Position numbers and translations under genes: made by a program
In this document: positions 8,291-16,300 of the stretch, piece after piece
Layout: the number at the start of each line of letters is the position of its first letter
How positions within the stretch are numbered: the first letter of the stretch is position 1
NCBI GenBank assembly: GCA_964549335.1
Contig: CAZJUQ010000024.1
Span: 1-50,789, forward strand
Source of the DNA: Sulfidibacterium sp964549335
GTDB taxonomy: Bacteria; Bacteroidota; Bacteroidia; Bacteroidales; F082
Reading direction: 5' to 3'
Length of the DNA stretch: 50,789 bases
The notes under the pieces: generated by a model
Told to the model about the DNA's origin: nothing
Database searches by the model: none
The model's input: the letters and a program-made list of their open reading frames with translations, nothing else

Positions 8291-9238
8291 TCAAGATAAT
8301 TTTTCGGCCACCTTCTCAAGCATTGTACCGGTAAGCTTAACAATATCGTATTTAATATTTAAACCCCAATCGTTGCGAGCCACGCTGTCGTCAATACTTG
8401 CCGGCCATGTATCGGCAATGGCTTGTCTGAAATCGGGTTTATAACTGATTTTAAAATCAGGTTTAAGTTTTTTTATCTCACCGGCAAGCTGTTCGGGGCT
8501 AAACGAAATTCCCGCCATGTTGTATGCCGAACGAAGGGTTAGCTTTGCGGGGTCTGTTTCCATCAATTTTATTGTATTTTCTATTGCATCGTCCATAAAC
8601 ATCATTGGGAGAGCCGTATCTTTTTTCAGAAAACATTGATAAGAACCTTTTTTAACGGCATCGAAGAAAATCTCCACCGCATAATCGGTGGTGCCGCCAC
8701 CGGGTTCGGTTTTATAGCTGATAAGCCCCGGATAACGTACACTGCGGAAATCAACCCCGAATCTGTTGTAATAATACTCTCCCCAACGTTCGCCTGCCAA
8801 TTTCGAAATTCCGTACACGGTATTGGGCTCCATAACCGTGAGTTGCGGCGTATTGTAACGCGGGGTTGTGGGTCCGAATACCGCTATCGAACTGGGCCAA
8901 AACAATTTTTTGGCATCAGACTGGCGGGCGGCTTCGAGAGTGTTCATCAAAGCTTTCATGTTGATATCCCATGCTTGTAACGGAATTTTTTCGGCATTTC
9001 CCGATAACACCGCCGCAAGATTATAAACCTGTGTGATTTTATGACGTACCAAAAAGTGGAGTAAATTTTTAAAATCGAGAACATCCAATATTTGAAACGG
9101 ACCGCTGTGTTTCACATCGTAGGGAGGATTTTTTATGTCGGTGGCAAAAACATTATCGTTACCATATCTTTTGCGCAAAGCAATAACAAGCTCGGAACCT
9201 ATTTGTCCCGAACTTCCTATAACCAAAATTTTTTCCAT
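8291..9238 (-). CDS. L-threonine 3-dehydrogenase, short-chain (GalE-like) type
   Basis: A 315-residue NAD-dependent oxidoreductase of the extended SDR superfamily. The N-terminal Rossmann motif is GSSGQIG (Gly8, Gly11, Gly14). The catalytic set is Ser116/117 in FWPSSIAVFG with Tyr142-x3-Lys146 in VYGISKLAGERWGEYY. The pattern YPGLISYKTEPGGGTTDYA and the C-terminal TWPASIDDSVARNDWG are typical of the SDR-type threonine dehydrogenases described in Flavobacterium relatives, which oxidise threonine to 2-amino-3-oxobutyrate. The partner glycine C-acetyltransferase is not here. I chose the ATG at 9238 over one at 9265 because the Rossmann strand follows at once and a -7 element overlaps the longer start. 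Confidence 0.85.
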   Translation of the reverse strand: MEKILVIGSSGQIGSELVIALRKRYGNDNVFATDIKNPPYDVKHSGPFQILDVLDFKNLLHFLVRHKITQVYNLAAVLSGNAEKIPLQAWDINMKALMNTLEAARQSDAKKLFWPSSIAVFGPTTPRYNTPQLTVMEPNTVYGISKLAGERWGEYYYNRFGVDFRSVRYPGLISYKTEPGGGTTDYAVEIFFDAVKKGSYQCFLKKDTALPMMFMDDAIENTIKLMETDPAKLTLRSAYNMAGISFSPEQLAGEIKKLKPDFKISYKPDFRQAIADTWPASIDDSVARNDWGLNIKYDIVKLTGTMLEKVAEKLS

Positions 9239-9262
9239 TTTTTTCCATGATTTGTTATACCG

Positions 9263-9270
9263 CAAAAGTA
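9263..9270 (-). promoter_or_regulatory. Candidate -7 element (TACTTTTG) for threonine dehydrogenase
   Basis: On the minus strand TACTTTTG followed by C matches TAnnTTTG and lies 25 bases before the chosen ATG at 9238. A start site downstream of it would exclude the longer ORF start at 9265. Confidence 0.45.
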
Positions 9271-9385
9271 GTAATTTAACACAACCGCCGGGTAATCATT
9301 TACCAAAAAAAGAGCAACTTTCAGCCCGCTGCAATTCCCTTGAATTATGTCTCTGTATTTTGCGTTTTTTTTGTTATTTTGCACT

Positions 9386-9787
9386 ATGCTTGATTATCCG
9401 GCAAAAATATTATTAGCCTTCGGCGAAACTTTCAACGAAACCGACGGAGCATTTTTAAAATGGCTGCTCGACAACGGCTATCCCGAATTGGCAGCTTTAA
9501 GCAGCGCCATAAGAGGCAGTGTTGAAGCTCAAAATTGGCTTTTGAAAAAGGGATATCCCCACCTGGCTGCTCTCGACGGCGCTATTGACAAACAGGCTGG
9601 AGCTTATGCGTGGCTTCAAAAATACGGATACGATTTTCTGTTGGTCTTTGCCGATGCCGTTAACGAAAAACCGGCGGCAAAACAATGGTTTATTGATAAC
9701 CATCTTGAAATTTTCCTTCTTTTGGCAAACAAAATACGTGACTACCGCGACAATCAAACCTACGACTACCACAAACTACACTTTTAA
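9386..9787 (+). CDS. Small protein made of four 25-residue helical repeats, function unknown
   Basis: From the ATG at 9386 the protein is 133 residues, cytoplasmic-looking, with no signal peptide. An upstream ATG at 9347 would add a hydrophobic tail that looks like non-coding T-rich DNA. Tryptophans at 26, 51, 76 and 101 are spaced exactly 25 residues apart, each opening a unit of the form W-L-L-x-x-G-Y-P-x-L-A-A-L-x-x-A-I. The first two units are nearly regular, the third is recognisable (WLQKYGYDFLLVFADAV), the fourth degenerate (WFIDNHLEIFLLLANKI). I expect paired short helices, as in other alpha-solenoid repeats. Its stop overlaps the stop of the convergent lipoprotein gene. No function can be assigned. 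Confidence 0.7.
   Translation: MLDYPAKILLAFGETFNETDGAFLKWLLDNGYPELAALSSAIRGSVEAQNWLLKKGYPHLAALDGAIDKQAGAYAWLQKYGYDFLLVFADAVNEKPAAKQWFIDNHLEIFLLLANKIRDYRDNQTYDYHKLHF
9461..9760 (+). repeat. Four tandem 75-base units encoding a 25-residue protein repeat
   Basis: Units begin at the TGG codons at 9461, 9536, 9611 and 9686, exactly 75 bases apart. The protein-level repeat is strong in units 1 and 2 and decays toward unit 4. At DNA level the units have diverged, so the repeat is old and probably held by selection on the protein. Confidence 0.8.
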
Positions 9788-10245
9788 TTTTTGCTCTTAA
9801 CGGCTTTTAAGGTTATGCTCTTTATCCCCTCCGTTTCGTATTTGGATAATTTTTGCTCTATCCGTATTTTACACTTACCCTTTTTGTAAAATTTAATTCC
9901 TTTGTGAATGGAGAATGTCTTTGTGTACACCGATGTGCCTTGCACCTCTTCGCGTTTTATTTTTCCTCTATTCAGATTAATATTGTAATCACGAGAGCGC
10001 ATTTCGCCTTCGGGAGTGTATAAAGTTATGTTCAAAGGCAGAGTTTCGCCAAACTTCTTGTAATATTTTACCGTAAGCGAAAAATCAAGAATATCACCTT
10101 TGTTAACAGGCACTTCGAAAACCGTAAAATCGAAACGTTTCCATGTATCTCCGGGAAAATCGTGTTCTTTTTCAAAAAAGGGTTTGTCGTTACACGATGA
10201 CAAAACAATAACAAAAAGAAGAGCTACATATACTGATTTTTTCAT
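9784..10245 (-). CDS. Lipoprotein resembling gliding motility protein GldH
   Basis: A 153-residue lipoprotein. The ATG at 10245 gives a proper signal with lipobox LSSC (Cys18); earlier in-frame ATGs run back into the HIT gene. The mature part starts FFEKEHDFPGDTWKRFDFTVFEVPV and later has LNITLYTPEGEMRSRDY and KGKCKIRIEQKLSKYETEGIKSI. The order of an FE-x(n)-W start, an F-x-V-P strand, a P-x-G turn and an IEQ-x(n)-GI end resembles GldH, which is needed for gliding and T9SS function in Flavobacterium. The match is divergent and was judged by eye; it could be another beta-sandwich lipoprotein. It lies 34 bases after the HIT gene. Its stop overlaps the convergent repeat-protein stop. Confidence 0.5.
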   Translation of the reverse strand: MKKSVYVALLFVIVLSSCNDKPFFEKEHDFPGDTWKRFDFTVFEVPVNKGDILDFSLTVKYYKKFGETLPLNITLYTPEGEMRSRDYNINLNRGKIKREEVQGTSVYTKTFSIHKGIKFYKKGKCKIRIEQKLSKYETEGIKSITLKAVKSKN

Positions 10246-10279
10246 TTCCGGTAATGCAAAGCGACAGAAAAAAAACATT

Positions 10280-10675
10280 TTATTGAAAAGCTTTTCTGAT
10301 ATCGGCTGCAATTTGTTCAAACTCTTCGGTTGTAAGCTTGAGTTTCGGTTGCTTAAAATCCATATCGTAAATGGAGTTAATGGGGATAAGGTGAATGTGC
10401 GCATGAGGAACCTCAAGCCCTATAACGGTCATTCCCATACGTTTACAAGGCACCACCTTTTCAATTGCACGGGCAACTTTTTTGGCAAAAACCAATAAAC
10501 CGGCATAGTATCCGTCTTCGATATCAAAAAGGTAATCCACCTCCTTTTTCGGAATTACAAGAGTATGTCCTTTAGCCAAAGGATTAATATCCAAAAAAGC
10601 ATAATAATCATCGGTTTCGGCAATTTTATATGACGGAATTTCGCCTTTGACAATTTTTGTAAAGAGAGATGACAT
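10280..10675 (-). CDS. HIT family nucleotide-binding hydrolase (HINT type)
   Basis: The 131-residue cytoplasmic protein carries the histidine triad HAHIHLIP (His91, His93, His95) that binds the alpha-phosphate of purine nucleotide adducts in HINT-type hydrolases. The N-terminus FTKIVKGEIPSYKIAETDDYYAFLDINPLAKGHTLVIPKKE is the standard HIT start and the length is typical. The physiological substrate of bacterial HINT proteins is usually not known. It is the first gene of a likely two-gene unit with the GldH-like lipoprotein. Confidence 0.9.
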   Translation of the reverse strand: MSSLFTKIVKGEIPSYKIAETDDYYAFLDINPLAKGHTLVIPKKEVDYLFDIEDGYYAGLLVFAKKVARAIEKVVPCKRMGMTVIGLEVPHAHIHLIPINSIYDMDFKQPKLKLTTEEFEQIAADIRKAFQ

Positions 10676-10744
10676 GGTAATATTTTTTATCGTTTCGTAT
10701 ATAACTTCTATCTTAATAAAACGTATAAACCATTAATTTTACCC

Positions 10745-10752
10745 CAAACATA
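10745..10752 (-). promoter_or_regulatory. Candidate -7 element (TATGTTTG) before the HIT gene
   Basis: On the minus strand TATGTTTG matches TAnnTTTG exactly, about 70 bases before the HIT start codon. I see no matching -33 TTG. Confidence 0.4.
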
Positions 10753-10784
10753 GCAAAATTGTTGAGTTTTGCGTTTTTATCCTT

Positions 10785-11537
10785 TTAATTATCCCATTCA
10801 ACTTCTAGTTTTATAGTAATGTCATTCTGCTTTAAAGTTATCTCAGTAGGATAGTGATTTTGAACCGTCATATAGTTCTCAATTTTGTAGCTAACATAAC
10901 CAATATAATCATTATTATTATAAGGGTCATAATCTATCAGGTCAATAAAATAATATTCATTTAATGTAGGAACTTGCCAATATGAACCAGAATTCCAACG
11001 CCAAGATATTGGAAGCATAGATGGAGTAACATTTTTTATTCTTATGCTTTCATCACCCAAAAGAACAGTATTATTATTTGTATTTGTATCAAGAAATCTA
11101 AAAAATACATCAGGACCATCGTAACTATCCCAACTAGATCCTGTTGAAGGATCAATAAATGGCATTGAATTAACATATAGTCTTTTTATTTTACATTTCG
11201 TTGGTTTATTGTATATATTTACAGTTTTTGTTACAGTTTTTGTTCCACCATCACCTGTAACTTTTAAAGTTACAGTATAAGTTCCTCCATTAAGATATAC
11301 ATGGCTTGGATTTTCTTCATTAGAAGTACTGTTATCACCAAAATCCCAATAATAGCTATTAGCATTTTTTGAATTATTAGAAAAGGTAACACTTGCAGGG
11401 GCGTAAGTGTTTGCGCCAGTATAAATAAAATCAGCTGTTGGTTCAGGGATTACTTCACCTGAGTCGTCCTTTTTACAGCTATACAATGTAATAATTGATA
11501 CAATAATAATGAAAAAGAATTTGTTTTTTAGTTTCAT
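10785..11537 (-). CDS. PKD-domain lipoprotein, probably surface exposed
   Basis: A 250-residue lipoprotein with a hydrophobic signal and lipobox LYSC (Cys21). The mature protein begins CKKDDSGE, a Lys followed by acidic residues right after the cysteine. This resembles the lipoprotein export signal described in Capnocytophaga and Flavobacterium for outer-surface lipoproteins. Residues about 33-110 form a PKD domain with the hallmark YYWDFGDNSTSNEENPSHVY and GGTYTVTLKVTG. The C-terminal 140 residues, beginning at the CKIKRLYVNSMPF region, look like a beta-rich domain I do not recognise. Base composition is visibly more AT-rich than flanking genes, suggesting later acquisition or weak selection. 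It sits alone between HIT and greA. Confidence 0.7.
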   Translation of the reverse strand: MKLKNKFFFIIIVSIITLYSCKKDDSGEVIPEPTADFIYTGANTYAPASVTFSNNSKNANSYYWDFGDNSTSNEENPSHVYLNGGTYTVTLKVTGDGGTKTVTKTVNIYNKPTKCKIKRLYVNSMPFIDPSTGSSWDSYDGPDVFFRFLDTNTNNNTVLLGDESIRIKNVTPSMLPISWRWNSGSYWQVPTLNEYYFIDLIDYDPYNNNDYIGYVSYKIENYMTVQNHYPTEITLKQNDITIKLEVEWDN

Positions 11538-11643
11538 AATATTATATTTTTTAGGTTAATAAATTATATTTAGTTCTGTTTTAAGTCTTATTTCATTGAT
11601 ACAATATACCATTTATTTATCTTCTATTTGTTATAGATTACTG

Positions 11644-12117
11644 CTATCGTGATATATCAATAATTTCGAACGACATCTTTCCGGCCGGAACCTGAATTTC
11701 AACTTTATCACCCACTTTTTTGCCAAGCAATCCTTTTGCTATCGGTGAATTTACCGATATTTTACCCTCTCTTACATTAGCCTCCTTTTCAGGAACAAGC
11801 ATGTAGTTTATCATTGCGCCGTTTTTCAGGTTTTTGATTTTCACTTTTGACAAAATTAAAACCTTTGAACTGTCGAGTTTCGATTCGTCAATAATTTTAG
11901 CATTGCGAATAAGCTCTTGCAGTTTTGCTATTTTAAGTTCCAGCAACCCTTGCGCCTCTTTGGCGGCATCATATTCGGCATTTTCCGAAAGGTCGCCTTT
12001 ATCTCTTGCTTCCGCTATTGCTTTTGAAATTTTCGGTCGTTCTTTTGTAATAAGATAGTTAACTTCGTCGCGAAGTTTTTGTAAACCCTCTTCCGTGAAA
12101 TATCCTGTTTCAGCCAT
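11644..12117 (-). CDS. greA: Transcription elongation factor GreA
   Basis: The 157-residue protein binds RNA polymerase through its secondary channel and stimulates cleavage of backtracked RNA. The N-terminal coiled coil contains FTEEGLQKLRDEVNYL and the tip region KGDLSENAEYDAAKEAQG, with the acidic pair (Asp-Leu-Ser-Glu) that coordinates the catalytic magnesium. The C-terminal FKBP-like domain has NSPIAKGLLGKKVGDKVEIQVPAG. Length is normal. It is preceded by the terminator of the upstream operon, so it should have its own promoter in the short gap, although I cannot point to a clear one. Confidence 0.95.
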   Translation of the reverse strand: MAETGYFTEEGLQKLRDEVNYLITKERPKISKAIAEARDKGDLSENAEYDAAKEAQGLLELKIAKLQELIRNAKIIDESKLDSSKVLILSKVKIKNLKNGAMINYMLVPEKEANVREGKISVNSPIAKGLLGKKVGDKVEIQVPAGKMSFEIIDISR

Positions 12118-12157
12118 AATTTTTTTGTTTCTTTTTGTTTACAATAAAAGTGAAAAA

Positions 12158-12179
12158 GACCCTTAAAGAATTAAGGGTC
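12158..12179 (-). terminator. Rho-independent terminator after the PorV-like gene
   Basis: Perfect 9-bp arms GACCCTTAA (12158-12166) and TTAAGGGTC (12171-12179) enclose the loop AGAA. On the minus strand the stem is followed by TTTTTC; on the plus strand it is followed by CTTTTT. It lies between the PorV-like gene stop and greA and should end the receptor operon. Confidence 0.8.
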
Positions 12180-12232
12180 CTTTTTATGAGACGGCAAAGA
12201 TAATAAAGAATATCTTTGCTTTAATATAATTT

Positions 12233-13294
12233 TTACAAATTGAATATTATCCCTACAAAATGTGTTCCGTTAAAACTAACCGTTTCACGGTAGGCATAAT
12301 CAATTCCTATGTACGAGCCGTTTTCTTTGTTCAGCGGCACTTGTATCGAAATTCCGGCACTAAATCCTGTGGTAACGTTATTGTTTTCGGGCGAAAGCAC
12401 ATCGTCCCACATGCCGTTTTCAAAAATATATCCCGCTCTGAGTATCACCCAATTGTGCAAACTGCCTTCAAGCCCTACGGCAATTTGGTCTTTCGTAAAG
12501 GAGTTTGAGATAAAGGTTCCAGCCACTGTTAAACGGTAATCTTTCGGAAAAAGAAAATCGTAGGAGGCTCCTATGTTCAACTGTGTAGGAATTTCGAAAG
12601 CGTCGGAACGTTGCTCCAGAGTAAACTGGTTGTTCTGTCCCGGAATTACCGACTTTAACGAAAGTCCGTCGCCGGTAAATTGCATTTGCGGCCCGAGGTT
12701 TTTCAACGATACGCCAAACGCCAGTTGATCGTTTTCGCCTGTCACATATTGAATACCGGCATCGATAGCCACACCAAAAGCACTAACGTCGGAAATGGAT
12801 TCGGAAATAACCTTAACAACCATACCTCCGTATATACTGTTTGAAAATGCTTTTGCATATGACAAGGCGAAATTCATAAGGCTCGGGCTGAATGTTCCGA
12901 GACCGCCGTCGGGATTTTCGGTTGTGGTTACCTGTATATCACCGAAATTCATCGACATAACTTGAATTCCCAGTGCCCCGTCGTCACCAACGCGCTGTGT
13001 AAGCCCGAAAGCAAACAGGTTTGTGCCGCTCCCTTTCAACCATTGCACATTCGAAAAAATCAACTGTGTTTTACGGGTAAACGCCGTTCCGGCCACATTA
13101 CCCCACATGGCTTCAAGACCACGTACACGAGCCATATTGGCACTTCCCCAACCTGAACTTCTTGTCCACGGGTTTATTAATAATTCGGAGGCACCGGCTT
13201 GTCCCGATCTGTCTTTGTTACCTGCAAAAAGATTTACCGGTAATACCATTGCAGTAATTAAAACCGCTGTTAAATATTTATAAAGAGCATTCAT
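12233..13294 (-). CDS. PorV/PorQ-family outer-membrane protein
   Basis: A 353-residue predicted beta-barrel with a signal peptide (cleavage near LPVNLFAG) and a C-terminal aromatic-hydrophobic strand ending in FVGIIFNL. The N-terminal mature part (GQAGASELLINPWTRSSGWGSANMARVRGLEAMWGNVAG) is typical of the PorV/PorQ family: a Gly-Ala-Ser-rich start followed by a segment where classical members have an N-P-A-G motif. PorV itself shuttles T9SS cargo from the SprA translocon to the attachment complex. This copy is downstream of a giant T9SS-type protein in one operon (43-base gap), so I infer it is a dedicated partner for that cargo and not the housekeeping PorV. A clear terminator follows. Confidence 0.75.
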   Translation of the reverse strand: MNALYKYLTAVLITAMVLPVNLFAGNKDRSGQAGASELLINPWTRSSGWGSANMARVRGLEAMWGNVAGTAFTRKTQLIFSNVQWLKGSGTNLFAFGLTQRVGDDGALGIQVMSMNFGDIQVTTTENPDGGLGTFSPSLMNFALSYAKAFSNSIYGGMVVKVISESISDVSAFGVAIDAGIQYVTGENDQLAFGVSLKNLGPQMQFTGDGLSLKSVIPGQNNQFTLEQRSDAFEIPTQLNIGASYDFLFPKDYRLTVAGTFISNSFTKDQIAVGLEGSLHNWVILRAGYIFENGMWDDVLSPENNNVTTGFSAGISIQVPLNKENGSYIGIDYAYRETVSFNGTHFVGIIFNL

Positions 13295-13337
13295 ATCACT
13301 ATGATTTAATTCTTATTTATTATCAATTTCATTGTTA

Positions 13338-16300
13338 TTAGAATGTATTCAAGTCAGGAATTCTGAGAACAGCAAACCACTTAATAACACGTTCGCCTTC
13401 AGGCGCTTTAATGTGAATGTAATACACACCGCCCGAAATGGGAACACCTGCAAAGTTTTTCAAATCCCACTCTATTGTTGTCAACGGGGTATCTTTGGTA
13501 AACTGTTTAACTTTTACTCCCGAAACGTTGTAAATGGTAATATCACATTTCTCGGGCAGGTTGGTAAGTTTAACCCTGTTGTCAAGAGCATTATGCTCGT
13601 AATCGGAATAAGCATAATAGGGATTGGGCACAATATTTATCAAATCCAAATCGGTCTCCTGTTTTTCCGGATTCGAATATTCGGTGGCAATGCCATTGGT
13701 CGAAAAGGCATATGCAGGATAGAAGTTATTGTAATCAATTCCGTCGTACAACGAATCGGGTGCCCAACCGTTAAAGTATCTTGCATAAGGTTTCGATACA
13801 CGTATTTTCAAAGTAACTTCGTTTGCCAACCAATCCTCGCCTTTAACACCCATAGGCATTCCGACATACATAACCTGTTTATAAAAACTGTTAAGAAAGA
13901 CTTTGTAAACCGAGTTAAATATCGTGTCGAGCACATGAGCCGCATATGCTCCGGCATCGTATGCCGGCGAATTGAATACCGCACCTTGTCCCGCTTCGGT
14001 ATAGTCGTGTTTCATGATATAAACAAAATGTTTACCTCCGAATACAGGTTCACCACCGGGATAACGGTATATATTAGGATCGGCAAAAGGACTCAATTTG
14101 GGGTCTCTTGCAGTAGGATTGAACAACATATCGCGTCCGTTCATGTCATCGAGGTATGAGTCTTCACCGAACATAACATTAAGGCGTTCTCCGCTTTCCA
14201 CATCAATAACATAGCCGGGGAACCAACCCATACCGTGGTCCATAATATAGTTTGGATCTTCGGGGTTATCACTCGGTCCCGAACCTATAGTTGCGGGATT
14301 ACCGTCTTTGTCAACCGAAGGAGCCGAACGTAAACCGAACATGTTGGCATTGCCTTGGGCAAGTAAAGGATCGTAACACATCTCTATTACGGGACAGCGT
14401 GTCCATTTAGATTTGTCAGGTGTTAAAACAATATCAACACTTGAAATATCATTCATGTTTGTTCCTTTTGAGGTAAGGCTCAATGCAGGACCCAATTCGC
14501 TTTGGGTACCGCCGCTACCCGGCAGGTTCAAACTGTTTCCGTACGAACACAATGCATAAGGTGCCCAAGTACCTCCTATTATCTTTTCGTAAAATTCGTT
14601 GGGGTCCCAAGGTCTGTCGGGATCAGTTGACATATTCCAGTCGTCATCGGCAGGATTACCGCCGGCACCGGCTTTGTAAACACCTGCACGTATCCAGTTC
14701 AAGGGCGAACCGGGAATATCCATATCCGGTATTCCCGATAACCATTGGTGCGACGTATCGGAATACACAACGCTTGAATTTATAAACCCGTTATCCTTTG
14801 CAAGAATAGCATACATGGAACGTTGACTTCCGTTAACACCCACCTTGTAAGGACCCGGATTGTATGGCTGGTAAATTTCCACGGCGAGACCCAAATCGAG
14901 GAACAATTGATCATTGTCAATCTGAATAGTTGTGTCGCTGTAATATTTCTCCCCTGTGGTTTTGTTTATTAAAACCCATCTACTAACCAATTTGCTTGCC
15001 GTATCACCATGAATTTCGGGGCGTCCGGTTACATTATCCATCTTAACGTAATACAACGAGTCGAACAAAAGTTCGAAATCGGCTTCAACCACATTTAACG
15101 GGTCAATCACAGAAACATTTACAGGACCTCCGTTAACCTTGTAAACGGGATTATATGATATGGGGTAATCGGGACTACCGTAAACATTGGTTTCACTGGC
15201 AGGAGGTTTTGACAATATTTCCTCAACGGTCTCTTTCGATAGTTCAAGATTTTGTCCTCCGTTACCGGTACCTGCCAAACGCGTTGTTTGCGGTTGGTCA
15301 CCGTAATTACCGTGAGCCAATATACCATTCACTATTTTGTGCGGCATGGCTTTGTACAATTTAATATTTTTCCTGCCCGCCAAATATGGTTTTTTCTGAC
15401 CGAACAAACCGTTCAAAACTCCCGGGTCGTCGGTATAAGGCAGGTATTCGTTGTATGCATAAGCCAAAGCCATATAGTAATAAACTTTGTTGTTAACAAG
15501 GCTTACATCACCTTTGGCAAAAGCATCCTGTTTAAGGATAAAGGAATGCTTTATGCCGTTATCGCCGCCTTCAACCATTATTTGAGGAACATTTGCCCCA
15601 ATGGCATCGTTGTATGTATAGTTAACAATTTTTTTCACACCGTTTTTCACATCGCACTGGAAAACAAGGCGTGCTTTGTCGGGGTCGAAAAGTTCGTCAA
15701 CCGATACGTTTTTATCGCGCAATTGGAATATTTGATAACCTTCGAAACGGTATATGGAGTCGTTACGTTTTGTGGGATCGTTGGGATCGGGTTGCAAAAT
15801 ATTGGGGTCATATTCGGAATATGATTCATGATAGTTGTTCGACGAAGGCGAATTGCTCAAATAAACTATTAACTCTTTGTCCAGCTCACGGAATGTCAAA
15901 TCGGGAGCACTAGGACCGTCGATAACTTTAAAGCAGTTATCGAATAATGCCTGGCATTTATCGTCAACAACCCTCAACAATTCAACCGAAGCCCAAGGAC
16001 CGCCTGAAGTTGCCCTTGCCCACGGAATACCGACGGTAATATAGTTAACGGCACCGGGTTTCAAGGTAAAAGGTCCGGCCGACTGCATAAAACGACGGTC
16101 TCCGGGAGGATTGGGCCCACCGTTGTTTCCTGTAAGTTCGGTCCAGTAAAAGCCGTTTTGCGTGTAACCACCATTGGGCGGAATACCGCCGGTACCCCAG
16201 TTACAGGGGTCGGAATCGCCGGGGAACATAAAGTCGCAAACAGGACCAACCGTACCAGGTCCACCAACATAGGCAGTTCCACCATACATCATAGGAGTTC

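Noticed and set aside
9461..9760. The 75-base repeat considered as a CRISPR array or minisatellite
   Set aside because: Units are coding, in frame, diverged at DNA level and have no spacers, so it is a protein repeat.
13332..14159. A 275-codon plus-strand frame at the end of the giant gene
   Set aside because: Antisense to the well-supported sorting domain; no recognisable protein.
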